Shown here piece after piece: positions 1 to 7,706 of a stretch of DNA of 13,935 bases. Within the stretch, counting starts at the first letter, position 1. Every line of letters begins with the position of its first letter. The notes under the pieces were generated by a model. It saw nothing but the letters and a program-made list of their open reading frames with translations, did not search any database and was not told the DNA's origin. The translations under genes and the position numbers were made by a program. Source of the DNA: an uncultured Bacilli bacterium (GTDB taxonomy: Bacteria; Bacillota_I; Bacilli_A; RF39; UBA660); contig CAPZYV010000013.1 in NCBI GenBank assembly GCA_948750805.1, forward strand, positions 1 through 13,935, given 5' to 3'.

Positions 1-471
1 TATACAATGATAAGTTTTTAACATTTCTAATAGTTCAGATGCTTTTACAACATTATTAACTCTTACAATACCTAGTAGAAGACTATCTGTTATATCTTTT
101 AAAGAATATATTTCTTCGTTATATAAATTAATAGCCATTTTAATACAATTAACTAAATCTTTGGGAATATAATACTCTTCATTTTCTAAAATCAAAAATT
201 GTTTTTTTAAATGTTCAAATAATATATAATCAATATAACCATTATTTTTTATACTAATATTTTCATTAATAAGAGTTTTTAAAATGTGTACTTCTTCTGT
301 ACTAATCATTTTTAAAATAATTTCGGGGTCATCAATATAAGTATTTATTATCTCATCATACATTGATTTTCTGGTTATTTTAGAATACTCTTTTGCTGTC
401 CCTACTACTTTAGTATATAAGTTATAAATATCTTCTTTTTTTATTTTCGCAAAATATTCTTCTAGTGTCAT
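1..471 (-). CDS. Hypothetical protein downstream of ezrA, 3' end cut off by the window
   Basis: An open frame begins with ATG at 471 and stays open for 157 codons to the window edge, so the C-terminus is missing. The ATG shares one base with the ezrA TAA stop (TAATG), and this overlap implies translational coupling and a common mRNA. The protein starts MTLEEYFAKIKKEDIY and is rich in Lys, Glu, Ile and Leu. It looks soluble and mainly helical, with no signal peptide or membrane segment. No family was recognised. Being coupled to ezrA hints at a job linked to division or to general growth, but that is only inference from position. That the frame is coding is well supported by its length and by the coupled start; its function is unknown. 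Confidence 0.75.
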   Translation of the reverse strand, partial: MTLEEYFAKIKKEDIYNLYTKVVGTAKEYSKITRKSMYDEIINTYIDDPEIILKMISTEEVHILKTLINENISIKNNGYIDYILFEHLKKQFLILENEEYYIPKDLVNCIKMAINLYNEEIYSLKDITDSLLLGIVRVNNVVKASELLEMLKTYHCI

Positions 472-2186
472 TATTTATATTCCTCAATTAATCTTTTATG
501 AATACCAGGCTCTACTATATTAATAGCATTTATTGCTTGTTCTAAACTAATTTTAAAATTACCTCGATTAAATGATGACTCTGCTTTTATTAAGCCAAGC
601 TCAACATCTTTATAAACAGCCCGGTAACGATTACCATAAACAATTGCTGTTTCTGCCATGCGAGCTGTTTTAATTGCTTCTTTTGTCGTATTAAATACTT
701 TTAATGTTAAATCTCTAGCTGTATCTACACGTGTATTTAAGATTTTTATTGATATTGGTCTTCTATCTAATTCTTTAATCATATCTGTAATAGCGCTTGA
801 AGCTTCTGATAATTCAATATAAAAATTTTTCGGAGTCACAGGCAATTTATAACTCTTCATATTATTCTTAGCTTGATTTAAGATTTTTTTAATTTCATCT
901 AATTGTTCTCTTGCTCTTTTTTCATCTTCTTTTAAACTATTTAAACTTCTTAAAGTTTGGTCTAATTTCTCTTCTGTCTTCGATAATTTCGTATTTAATA
1001 ATTCCATTTCTTTACCTAAACGCGAAAAAGCAAAATTATTAGAACGATGCATTTCAATAATTCGATTATAGTCTTCTTTAATTGTCTCTAATTCCTGGTT
1101 AATTGTATCTAAAACTAAAATATCTTCATCAACTAAATCATAACTATATTTTAAATCATCAATTCTTTTATTTAAATCATTACTTATTTTAGATAATTTA
1201 GTAGTTTTAATTAAAATACTTCTTTGATAATCTTCAAAAATTCTTTTTGATAATTTTTCTTTATCAAAATTATGATATAAAGAATCAAAATAATCTAATA
1301 TTGTTTTAAGTTCAAATACACTATCTTCCAAATTTAAAACATTAAGTCTGCCAAAAATATCATTTATCTTTTTTTCAGCTTCGGCAATATTATAATCAAT
1401 ATTTAAATATTCTAAATTATAGCCTTCTTTATTCATTTTTGTTGTAATTTTTTTAATATCTATTATTTTATCTGGTATTAATTTCTGCCCCATTATAATA
1501 ATAGATGGTGCTTCTTCAATCACAATTTTTAAATTTCCAATGGTATCATCAATAGCTTTAACTATTTTACCAACTTCGGTGTATTCATTATTTTCCATAG
1601 ATACTTCAAAAGCGCTAAATAATTTATCAACATTTTCAAATTGAAGTTCTAATGGTTTTTCTACTTCACTATATTCATTTTTATTAGAATTATATTTAGC
1701 TAGTATAGTTCGGTAGTCTGCCTTAAGTTTAGTAACTGTCTCTCTATTTTTTTCCTCACTTAAAGTAATTTCTCTTACTTCATCAAGTAAAAAACTAGAT
1801 TTAGTTTTAACATAAGCTATTTCTAATTCTAAAGAGGCAATTTTATTTTTTAAATCTTTATAATTTTTAACTTCATATGATTCTTCAATATCAATTAATG
1901 CATCTGTAATCCTTGGAATTTCTACTTCTTTTATTTCTTTTAATCTTTCACACCAGTTATCATATTTTTTTTGCATGGCATCATTATTAATTAAAGCCCC
2001 AACTTTATTTAATTCCGAAAGAATAGAAGCCCCAACAATTAAGTTTTTATCACGTTCTAGTGAACTTATCTCATTTTTATATTTTTTCTTATCATGTTTG
2101 TTTATTAAATTTAAAACTATAATTATTGTGGCAATCGTAAATAAATAATATAAAATACCTATCAAAATAAAAGTTGTCTTAGACAT
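471..2186 (-). CDS. ezrA: Septation ring formation regulator EzrA
   Basis: EzrA is a membrane-anchored spectrin-like protein that modulates FtsZ ring assembly and helps coordinate cell division in low-GC Gram-positives. At 571 aa it has the family length (roughly 560-575). One N-terminal membrane helix (about residues 5-26) is followed by a basic stretch (KHDKKK) and then almost continuous coiled coil to the C-terminus. The block ERDKNLIVGASILSELNKV at about 44-62, and the following helix with KKYDNWCERLKEI, is the conserved EzrA head after the anchor. The ATG at 2186 is preceded by GGAAGTG. The gene has its own promoter (2210-2238), separate from spoIVB upstream, and its stop overlaps the start of the next gene. 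Full length, no visible damage. Confidence 0.93.
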   Translation of the reverse strand: MSKTTFILIGILYYLFTIATIIIVLNLINKHDKKKYKNEISSLERDKNLIVGASILSELNKVGALINNDAMQKKYDNWCERLKEIKEVEIPRITDALIDIEESYEVKNYKDLKNKIASLELEIAYVKTKSSFLLDEVREITLSEEKNRETVTKLKADYRTILAKYNSNKNEYSEVEKPLELQFENVDKLFSAFEVSMENNEYTEVGKIVKAIDDTIGNLKIVIEEAPSIIIMGQKLIPDKIIDIKKITTKMNKEGYNLEYLNIDYNIAEAEKKINDIFGRLNVLNLEDSVFELKTILDYFDSLYHNFDKEKLSKRIFEDYQRSILIKTTKLSKISNDLNKRIDDLKYSYDLVDEDILVLDTINQELETIKEDYNRIIEMHRSNNFAFSRLGKEMELLNTKLSKTEEKLDQTLRSLNSLKEDEKRAREQLDEIKKILNQAKNNMKSYKLPVTPKNFYIELSEASSAITDMIKELDRRPISIKILNTRVDTARDLTLKVFNTTKEAIKTARMAETAIVYGNRYRAVYKDVELGLIKAESSFNRGNFKISLEQAINAINIVEPGIHKRLIEEYK

Positions 2187-2209
2187 TTATGGTCACTTCC
2201 TATGATTAC

Positions 2210-2238
2210 ATTTTAACATATTTGATATATCTTGTCGA
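2210..2238 (-). promoter_or_regulatory. SigA-type promoter of ezrA with extended -10
   Basis: Read on the minus strand: -35 TCGACA (2233-2238, five of six consensus bases), a 17-nt spacer, and -10 TAAAAT (2210-2215) preceded by TGT, an extended -10 element. It lies about 25 nt upstream of the ezrA start and just past the probable spoIVB terminator, so ezrA looks independently transcribed. Confidence 0.75.
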
Positions 2239-2258
2239 GATGTTGCCTATAAATTTAT

Positions 2259-2292
2259 AAAAAAAGAAAAGAGAACTTTTATCGTTCACTTT
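2259..2292 (-). terminator. Probable intrinsic terminator of spoIVB
   Basis: On the minus strand AAAGTGAAC (2284-2292) can pair with GTTCTCTTT (2268-2276) around a 7-nt loop. This gives nine pairs with one T-T mismatch. It is followed by TCTTTTTTT. The 5' arm contains the last spoIVB codons, and the stop codon at 2279-2281 lies in the loop. The stem is AT-rich and modest in strength. Confidence 0.5.
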
Positions 2293-3244
2293 CTTCTAAC
2301 ATGGTTGTAATAAAAAGTCCGTATCCAGTTTTTACATTATCGGTTATAACATGGGTAACAGCTCCAATAAGTTTATCATTTTGAACAATTGGCGACCCAC
2401 TCATACCTTGTACTATTCCACCTGTTTTTTCAATTAACCTTTCATCAATTATTTCAAAAGTAATATTTTTAATATCACTATTTTCATTAATTTTTGTTAT
2501 GTAAATATCAAATTCTTCTACTTTTTCTTGGTCTAAAACAGTATAGATTTTGGCATTTCCAACTTTTATATCATCTTTATTACCAACACTAATTAAGTCT
2601 TGTTGATATTTAGCATCATATTTACCATATATACCATATTTCGTATTTTTCTTAATATCTCCATAAGAATTATTATAATAAAATTTCGCATTTTTACTAC
2701 CAGGTTTACCGTCGATACTAGAATCAATACTTGTAATACTATTTTTAAAGATATAACCCGTTTTAACTTCTATTAATTTAGAAGTATTACTTTCCAGTAT
2801 CTCATGTCCTAAAGCTCCGTAAGTATTAGTTTCAGGGTCTATAAAAGTTAAGGTTCCAATACCTGTAATACTATCTTTAACATATAATCCGGTTTTAAAC
2901 ATATTTCTTTCTTTCACTAAAGTTAAGGTTGTTTCTTTTTGTTTATTGTCCCTCATATAAGTTATTTTTACTTCATCATTTTCATTTAAATTTCTTTCAA
3001 TAGCATTTGTTAAATCTGATATTGTGTTAATATTAGTATCATTAATTTTTATTATTGTATCCCCTTCTTTTAAATCAGATTTAGGGTATTTACCATTAAC
3101 CTTATAAAAACCAATTACCATTACGCCTTCACTTTTTATATCAATTCCAATCGTTCCCCCACCTAATATAACTTCACTTGAATAGGCAAGAGTTATACTT
3201 GGAAAAACCATAAACATCCATAAAAAAACTATAAATTTTTTCAT
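2279..3244 (-). CDS. spoIVB: SpoIVB sporulation signalling serine peptidase (PDZ + S55)
   Basis: SpoIVB is secreted from the forespore and cleaves SpoIVFA, triggering pro-sigmaK processing in the mother cell. The protein has an N-terminal signal/anchor segment (about 3-20), a PDZ domain (about 28-110, with the carboxylate-binding-loop region near VIGFYKVNG) and the S55 peptidase domain. The S55 signatures are clear: GALGHEIL with the probable catalytic His147, and GGIVQGMSGSPIVQ with the probable nucleophile Ser282, followed by LIGAVTHV. At 321 aa it is shorter than the roughly 425-aa Bacillus protein, with a short linker between anchor and PDZ. The ATG at 3244 is preceded by GGTGATG. The start region is embedded in a large inverted repeat (3221-3287). 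The upstream gap of 76 bp shows no terminator for proS, so read-through transcription is possible. Confidence 0.92.
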   Translation of the reverse strand: MKKFIVFLWMFMVFPSITLAYSSEVILGGGTIGIDIKSEGVMVIGFYKVNGKYPKSDLKEGDTIIKINDTNINTISDLTNAIERNLNENDEVKITYMRDNKQKETTLTLVKERNMFKTGLYVKDSITGIGTLTFIDPETNTYGALGHEILESNTSKLIEVKTGYIFKNSITSIDSSIDGKPGSKNAKFYYNNSYGDIKKNTKYGIYGKYDAKYQQDLISVGNKDDIKVGNAKIYTVLDQEKVEEFDIYITKINENSDIKNITFEIIDERLIEKTGGIVQGMSGSPIVQNDKLIGAVTHVITDNVKTGYGLFITTMLEESER

Positions 3245-3287
3245 ACTATCATCACCATTAATAGTATGGATTTTTATAGTTTTTTTA
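3221..3287 (-). promoter_or_regulatory. Long imperfect inverted repeat over the spoIVB ribosome-binding site and start codon
   Basis: In the minus-strand RNA, a 15-nt arm (3273-3287, TAAAAAAACTATAAA) is perfectly complementary to 3221-3235. Inside an asymmetric 4x6 internal loop, CATACTAT (3261-3268) pairs perfectly with ATAGTATG (3242-3249). The apical 11-nt loop (3250-3260) holds the Shine-Dalgarno GGTGATG. The inner 3' arm ends with the spoIVB ATG, and the outer 3' arm covers codons 4-8. Twenty-three pairs over 67 nt is unlikely by chance, even at this base composition, though A/T runs contribute. It may control translation, or act as an attenuator because the 3' arm ends in a T run. CATACTA also resembles a SigG -10 element, but no good -35 was found at 17-18 nt. 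Confidence 0.6.
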
Positions 3288-3320
3288 ACTTAACAATAAT
3301 TGGAATTTGGTAATTTTTGG

Positions 3321-4742
3321 TTAATATTGGCGTCCAAAATATAATCTGAATTTGGCGTCTTTACCACAACATATGCATTTAGTATTAATTTCTTCGTCTT
3401 CAATTAAACAACGACTTTTCATACTAAAATCATCTTTAATTTTATTTTCACAAGCTTCATCACCACACCAGTTAGCTTTAATAAATCCTGATTTAGTATT
3501 AGCAATCCTTGTAAATTCTTCATAGTCTTTAGCATCATAAATCATTGAATCTCTTCTTTTTAAAGCTCTATCATACATATTTTGCTGAATTTCATTAAAT
3601 AAACTCTCAAGATTACTTGCAACTTCATCTTTGTTAAATTTAATTTTTTCTAAAGTATCTCTTCTTACAACCGTTACTTCATTATTTTCTAAGTCGCGAG
3701 GTCCAATTTCGATTCGAACAGGGTAACCTTTTACTTCCGCCTCAGCAAACTTAAAACCTGGAGTTTTGTTGCTATTATCAATTTTATAACTGATACCTAA
3801 ATCTTTAAGATGTCCCGCAATATTATCAGTTGCTTCTAAAACATTTTCACTATCGCTTATTGGAATTATTATAACTTTTGTTGGAGCAATATTTGGTGGA
3901 ATTACAAGTCCTCTATCATCACCATGAACCATTATTAAAGCTCCTATCATTCTTGTTGTAAGTCCCCAGCTTGTTTGAAAAGGGGTCACAAGTTTGTTCT
4001 CTTTATTTAAATATGTTATACCAAAAGCCTTAGCAAAGCCATCTCCAAAATAATGACTTGTACCATTTTGGAGAGCTACTCCATCATACATCATGGCTTC
4101 TAGGGTATAAGAAGATACTGCTCCTGCAAACTTTTCTTTCTCCGTTTTTTTACCAACTATTACCGGAATAGCTAAAATATTTCTTTGAAAATCTTCATAT
4201 ATATGAAGCATTTTTAAAGTTTCGCCTAGTGCTTCTTCTGGTGTTGAATGCATGGTATGGCCTTCTTGCCATAATATTTCTCTACTTCTTAAAAATGGTC
4301 TTGTAGTTTTCTCCCATCTAACGATTGTACACCACTGATTATATAATTTCGGTAAATCACGATATGATTTAATAGTTTTTTTATAATAATCACAAAACAA
4401 TACTTCACTTGTGGGGCGAACACAAAGTCTTTCATCTAACTTATCCAAGCCACCATGTGTAACCCAGGCTACTTCTGGAGCAAATCCTTCAACATGCTCT
4501 TTTTCAATATTTAATAAACTCTCGGGAATAAACATTGGCATTTGCACATTTTCATGACCTGTTTCTTTGAACTTTTGGTCTAAATGTTTAACCATTTCTT
4601 CCCACAAAGCATAACCATAAGGGCAAATAATCATACTTCCTTTAACACTAGAATAATCTACTAATCCTGCTTTAGTTACAACATCGGTATACCATTTAGC
4701 AAAATCGACATCACGACTAGTGATTTTATTTAATTCTGACAT
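3321..4742 (-). CDS. proS: Prolyl-tRNA synthetase, archaeal/eukaryal type (ProRS type 3)
   Basis: This enzyme charges tRNA-Pro with proline in the cytoplasm. The class II core is clear: the RPTSE block at 109-113, motif 2 around RWEKTTRPFLRSREILWQEG (142-161), and motif 3 around GLTTRMIGALIMVHGDDRG (260-278). There is no inserted editing (INS) domain between motifs 2 and 3. The C-terminus carries four-plus cysteines (WCGDEAC ... CICCGKDAK) and ends in RLYFGRQY. This is the zinc-binding tail and terminal-Tyr layout of the eukaryote-like form, which is scattered among Bacillota, Mollicutes and Borrelia. At 473 aa it has the usual length for that form. The start at 4742 is supported by AGGAGAG 8 nt upstream. 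That site overlaps the xseB stop, so the two genes are very likely cotranscribed. No T-box leader precedes it. Confidence 0.95.
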   Translation of the reverse strand: MSELNKITSRDVDFAKWYTDVVTKAGLVDYSSVKGSMIICPYGYALWEEMVKHLDQKFKETGHENVQMPMFIPESLLNIEKEHVEGFAPEVAWVTHGGLDKLDERLCVRPTSEVLFCDYYKKTIKSYRDLPKLYNQWCTIVRWEKTTRPFLRSREILWQEGHTMHSTPEEALGETLKMLHIYEDFQRNILAIPVIVGKKTEKEKFAGAVSSYTLEAMMYDGVALQNGTSHYFGDGFAKAFGITYLNKENKLVTPFQTSWGLTTRMIGALIMVHGDDRGLVIPPNIAPTKVIIIPISDSENVLEATDNIAGHLKDLGISYKIDNSNKTPGFKFAEAEVKGYPVRIEIGPRDLENNEVTVVRRDTLEKIKFNKDEVASNLESLFNEIQQNMYDRALKRRDSMIYDAKDYEEFTRIANTKSGFIKANWCGDEACENKIKDDFSMKSRCLIEDEEINTKCICCGKDAKFRLYFGRQY

Positions 4743-4754
4743 CGCTCATCTCTC

Positions 4755-4970
4755 CTATTCACTTACTTCAAAATCAATTAATTCTTTATTCTCAGTTAAA
4801 ATTTTATTTACTTTATCTGTAGCGTTTTTTAATTTTTCACTACAATATTTAGCTAGCTTCATCGCTTCTGTATACTTATCAATAGCACTATCTAGTTCAA
4901 CATTACCACTTTCAAGTTCTTTTACAATAACTTCTAACTCTTTTAGAGCATCTTCAAATGATTTTTCCAT
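4755..4970 (-). CDS. xseB: Exodeoxyribonuclease VII small subunit
   Basis: XseB is the small helical-hairpin subunit that decorates XseA to form exonuclease VII, which degrades single-stranded DNA from both ends. At 71 aa it has the family length. The start, MEKSFEDALKELEVIVKELE, then SGNVELDSAIDKYTEAMKLA and a C-terminal helix, is the standard two-helix XseB fold. A strong Shine-Dalgarno (AAAGGAGGAAG) precedes the ATG at 4970. The gene is normally directly downstream of xseA, but here about 1.4 kb of other coding and decayed sequence intervenes. It is followed by proS with only 12 nt between stop and start. Confidence 0.94.
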   Translation of the reverse strand: MEKSFEDALKELEVIVKELESGNVELDSAIDKYTEAMKLAKYCSEKLKNATDKVNKILTENKELIDFEVSE

Positions 4971-4971
4971 C

Positions 4972-5222
4972 TTATCTTCCTCCTTTTATTTGTTCATTTT
5001 CATCGCCAAAGAAAAAATTGTCAAATATAGCTGTAGGACATATTTTTTCAAATGGAGCTAAAATAAGTCTAGTTCTCAACCAACCATGCTTATGTTCCGT
5101 CTTATTTCATACATTTCTGGTGAATCTGGCAAAGCTGTTTTCAAGTCTTCTTTCAATAAACGATATATTCCCCTTAAACTTTTATATTCTTGTCTTAAAT
5201 TTTCTTTTTCTTGTTTATTCAT
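4972..5222 (-). pseudogene. Small unknown gene split by a frameshift (48-aa ORF plus 44-codon tail)
   Basis: A 48-codon frame (5076-5222) starts at ATG 5222 after a strong GGAGGAG site and overlaps the end of the preceding coiled-coil gene by 8 nt, so translation initiation is credible. It begins MNKQEKENLRQEYKSLRGIY and stops at TGA 5076-5078. In the frame one base earlier, 44 further codons are open (5106 to the stop at 4972), including HKHGWLRTRLILAPFEKI and CPTAIFDNFFFGDENEQ, which read like an authentic protein tail ending two bases before xseB. Joined near 5106-5090, the two give a protein of about 85 aa. No family was recognised. No slippery heptamer is visible at the junction, so a 1-nt indel (real or from assembly) is more likely than programmed frameshifting. 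Confidence 0.55.
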
Positions 5223-5904
5223 TATTTTTCTCCTCCAATGAATTTTCTCTTATTAATTTTAAACGCTCATTACTATCAAAATTAGCATTTATTCTAGGCT
5301 CTTGTTCCATTACAACTTGAGAAATTGCAATATATTCTTGCTCAACTATATAATTAATATCTGCCTCAAGTCTAGATATTACTGTATCTATTCTACCTAT
5401 ATCATAATCATATTGAATTTGTTCTACATTAGTATTTAAATCAACAATAATACTTCTTATTCTATCTAATTCTTCATTTAGTTCTTTCTGTTTTTTTAAT
5501 AATTTAGTATTTTCATCTAAAGAATATTTTAAACCACCAAATGACACTCTATATGCTATATATAAAATAGGTGACAAAACAAGAAATAAACCAAATGTTG
5601 CTATTAGAAATAAATATCCCGTATGAAACATACTTAAATTTATAATGCCAAGTATAATAAAAAGTGCAATCATAGAAAATTTAAATGCCTTTTTATTTTT
5701 TTTAGCGTTCTCAACCGATAAATTATTTAATTTTAATTCAATTTCTGCATTTTTTAATTCTTCTTCTATAATTTCATACTTATTTTGATGTTCAGCTATT
5801 TCACTAGTAATATCTGTTTTTCTTTTCTCTAAACTTGCTTTTCTATTACGATATTTTTCTAACTGTTTATTTAACTTTAATAATAATTTTTGATAGTTGT
5901 TCAC
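5215..5904 (-). CDS. Unknown coiled-coil protein with two membrane helices
   Basis: This 229-aa protein was not assigned to any family. An N-terminal coiled coil (about 1-70, rich in Glu, Lys and Asn) leads to two hydrophobic helices (about 74-91 and 96-118). A second coiled coil (about 126-190) and a polar tail follow. Two closely spaced membrane helices between coiled coils suggest a hairpin-anchored protein with both coiled coils on the same side of the membrane. The start is GTG at 5904 behind GGAAGTGGGA; the N-terminus MNNYQKLLLKLNKQLEK resembles the first residues of the 67-aa ORF at 6155-6358 (about 10 of 17 identical), which points to a local duplication. Its stop overlaps the next small ORF. 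Its location between xseA and xseB is unusual, and nothing in it suggests a nuclease role. Confidence 0.75.
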   Translation of the reverse strand: MNNYQKLLLKLNKQLEKYRNRKASLEKRKTDITSEIAEHQNKYEIIEEELKNAEIELKLNNLSVENAKKNKKAFKFSMIALFIILGIINLSMFHTGYLFLIATFGLFLVLSPILYIAYRVSFGGLKYSLDENTKLLKKQKELNEELDRIRSIIVDLNTNVEQIQYDYDIGRIDTVISRLEADINYIVEQEYIAISQVVMEQEPRINANFDSNERLKLIRENSLEEKNNE

Positions 5905-5919
5905 TATTATCCCACTTCC

Positions 5920-6154
5920 TTAATTTTTATTATTTTCTCTTCTCATGTGTCTAAATGAATGTTCTCTTAACATCCCTACTACTATCGGACTAATATATTC
6001 ACCTGTTTTCATTCTTTCAATTATCATATCATCATGATAATACTCATTAAATTTTTCTTCTGTAGCTGGCTTTAAATATGTAACTATTTTCTAAAGACTC
6101 AAAATTTATAAAATGTAAGTGGCAAATCATCAACAATATTTTTAAGACAATTGT
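5920..6154 (-). pseudogene. Frameshifted coding remnant of an unknown gene
   Basis: No intact gene fits here, yet protein-like sequence runs through all three frames in turn. One frame carries NNCLKNIVDDLPLTFYKF and ends in TGA near 6110. A second continues with ESLEN. A third, open from 6090 to the TAA at 5920, encodes 56 residues including PATEEKFNEYYHDDMIIERM and SPIVVGMLREHSFRHMRREN. The frame changes fall at T and A runs (about 6110-6088), typical of indels in decaying genes or homopolymer errors. With the 67-aa ORF directly upstream, it may be the broken back half of one gene of about 145 codons. The family is not recognised. Confidence 0.5.
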
Positions 6155-6358
6155 TTATTTTACTTCTAAAACTGAAAGTACGTCTTTTTTTCTTTTTATA
6201 ATACCTGTTAATTCTATTAATTTCTTTTTTTGCCCTATTAGTTCTAATTTTACAGTTCTATCTTCATCAGCATAAGCTTCTTTTTTACTACTATATTCAG
6301 TTTCAGCTTTTTCTAATCTTTCTTGTAATTCTTTTAAAAGCATCTCGTAATTATTCAT
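6155..6358 (-). CDS. Short coiled-coil ORF, probably a truncated paralogue of the 229-aa neighbour
   Basis: This 67-aa frame starts one base after the xseA stop (TAAAATG), with GAGGT inside the xseA end as a plausible ribosome-binding site, so it is probably translated by coupling to xseA. It is a single charged helix (MNNYEMLLKELQERLEKAET ...) predicted to form a coiled coil, with no membrane segment. Its beginning matches the start of the 229-aa protein encoded further down. It ends at 6155, just where frameshifted remnants of further coding sequence begin, which suggests the original reading frame was longer and this is its surviving N-terminal part. It could equally be a real small protein; the function is unknown. 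Confidence 0.5.
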   Translation of the reverse strand: MNNYEMLLKELQERLEKAETEYSSKKEAYADEDRTVKLELIGQKKKLIELTGIIKRKKDVLSVLEVK

Positions 6359-6359
6359 T

Positions 6360-7706
6360 TTATTTTACCTCGTTATAACTTTCTGTTACACTAGCTACAA
6401 CATATCCCTTATGAAACTTTATATTTATTATATCATCTTTTTTAAGATTTTGACTATCTTTTATTAATTCATTTTCCCTTGTTACTAAAGAATAACCTTT
6501 TTCTAAAATTCCTAAAGGATTTACTAATTTCAAAGTATTAACTAATAATTTATAATTATGGTCGTTTTTAATTATGATATTTTTAATATTTGTATATAAA
6601 CTTTTTTCATTATATAATAAACGTTCTTTTTTAATTTCAAATAAACTTAAAGGATTTTTTAATACATAAGAATTTTTAATATTATTTAATATTAAAGTAC
6701 TATTTTCTAATCGTTTTGTTAAATTATTATTTAAAACATCTATTAAATTATCTAATCTTTGTTCTTTAATTTCATATAAAGATAACGGATTTTTTAAAAT
6801 ATAAGAACTGGTTATTCCCTCAAAACGAAGCTTATTTTTATGAAGCATATTACCTATAAACTCATTTAATCTTATTTCATAAGAATTAATTATATTATTA
6901 ATTTCCGAAATAGTTGGCACAGCCATTTCTGCTGCTCCGGTTGGAGTTGGAGCACGAAGGTCAGCGACAAAATCAGCAATAGTATAATCTATTTCATGAC
7001 CAACTGCACTAATAATTGGTACTCTAGCTTCATATATAGCTCGAGCAACACACTCTTCATTAAATGCCCATAAGTCTTCGATAGAACCACCACCACGCCC
7101 AACTATTAAGACATCTAAATCATAGTTACCACTATCAGCTTCTTTAATTTGTTTTACAATATCTGGAGCTGCATCTCGCCCTTGAACTAGAGCCGGAAAT
7201 AAAATTACTTCACAGATAGGAAATCTTCTTTTTATAGTAGAGATAATATCTCGAATTGCCGCTCCTGTAGAAGCTGTAATAACTCCTATTTTTTTAGGAA
7301 TTTTGGGAATAGCTTTTTTATGTTCCGAAGAAAATAATCCCTCTTTAGCTAATTTTTCTTTTAATTTTTCAAATTCAATATAAAGATTACCTAAACCATC
7401 TGGTTCCATTTTATCGACATATATTTGATATGTGCCTTGAGCAGGATAGCAAGAAATTCGTCCTTCAACTAAAACATTCATGCCATCTTCTGGGGCAAAT
7501 TTTAAAGAAACAGCACTAGAATAAAACATGACAGCACTAATTCTTGATGCATCATCCTTAAGTGTAAAATATAAATGGCCTCTCGTATGATTTTTAAAAT
7601 TAGATATTTCTCCTCGTAAATATACTTTTTTAAGGTAAGGATTATCATCAAATATATTTTTAATATAATTATTTAAATCACTTATTTTTAAATATTTATC
7701 TTGCAT
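6360..7706 (-). CDS. xseA: Exodeoxyribonuclease VII large subunit
   Basis: XseA is the catalytic subunit of exonuclease VII, which digests single-stranded DNA to oligonucleotides in mismatch repair and damage responses. It is full length at 448 aa. The N-terminal OB-fold domain (about 5-100, KVYLRGEISNFKNHTRGHLY) binds single-stranded DNA. The catalytic domain carries IGVITASTGAAIRDI (140-154), VGRGGGSIEDLWAFNEE (202-218), AVGHEIDYTIADFVADLRAP (234-253) and TPTGAAEMAVP. The C-terminal helical part includes the repeated NPLSLYEIK / NPLSLFEIK / NPLGILEKGYSLVT blocks typical of XseA. The ATG at 7706 overlaps the upstream kinase-like gene by 11 nt, with GGACGGAG inside that gene as the ribosome-binding site. 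It belongs to the nusB operon, and its partner xseB is displaced by about 1.4 kb. Confidence 0.96.
   Translation of the reverse strand: MQDKYLKISDLNNYIKNIFDDNPYLKKVYLRGEISNFKNHTRGHLYFTLKDDASRISAVMFYSSAVSLKFAPEDGMNVLVEGRISCYPAQGTYQIYVDKMEPDGLGNLYIEFEKLKEKLAKEGLFSSEHKKAIPKIPKKIGVITASTGAAIRDIISTIKRRFPICEVILFPALVQGRDAAPDIVKQIKEADSGNYDLDVLIVGRGGGSIEDLWAFNEECVARAIYEARVPIISAVGHEIDYTIADFVADLRAPTPTGAAEMAVPTISEINNIINSYEIRLNEFIGNMLHKNKLRFEGITSSYILKNPLSLYEIKEQRLDNLIDVLNNNLTKRLENSTLILNNIKNSYVLKNPLSLFEIKKERLLYNEKSLYTNIKNIIIKNDHNYKLLVNTLKLVNPLGILEKGYSLVTRENELIKDSQNLKKDDIINIKFHKGYVVASVTESYNEVK

Noticed and set aside
3262..3268. CATACTA as a definite SigG promoter of spoIVB
   Set aside because: No SigG-like -35 element lies at 17-18 nt upstream, and the motif is explained by the inverted repeat; kept only as a hypothesis.
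4743..4757. T-box or other leader riboswitch before proS
   Set aside because: Only 12 nt separate the xseB stop from the proS start, and these hold an ordinary Shine-Dalgarno.
5076..5110. Programmed -1 frameshift in the small gene before xseB
   Set aside because: No X-XXY-YYZ slippery heptamer or clear downstream stem-loop was seen; an indel is the simpler explanation.
4720..5320. Two plus-strand open frames opposite proS/xseB and the coiled-coil genes
   Set aside because: Their Ser/Phe/Leu-rich translations are the antisense of Lys/Glu-rich minus-strand genes with better starts and recognised families.
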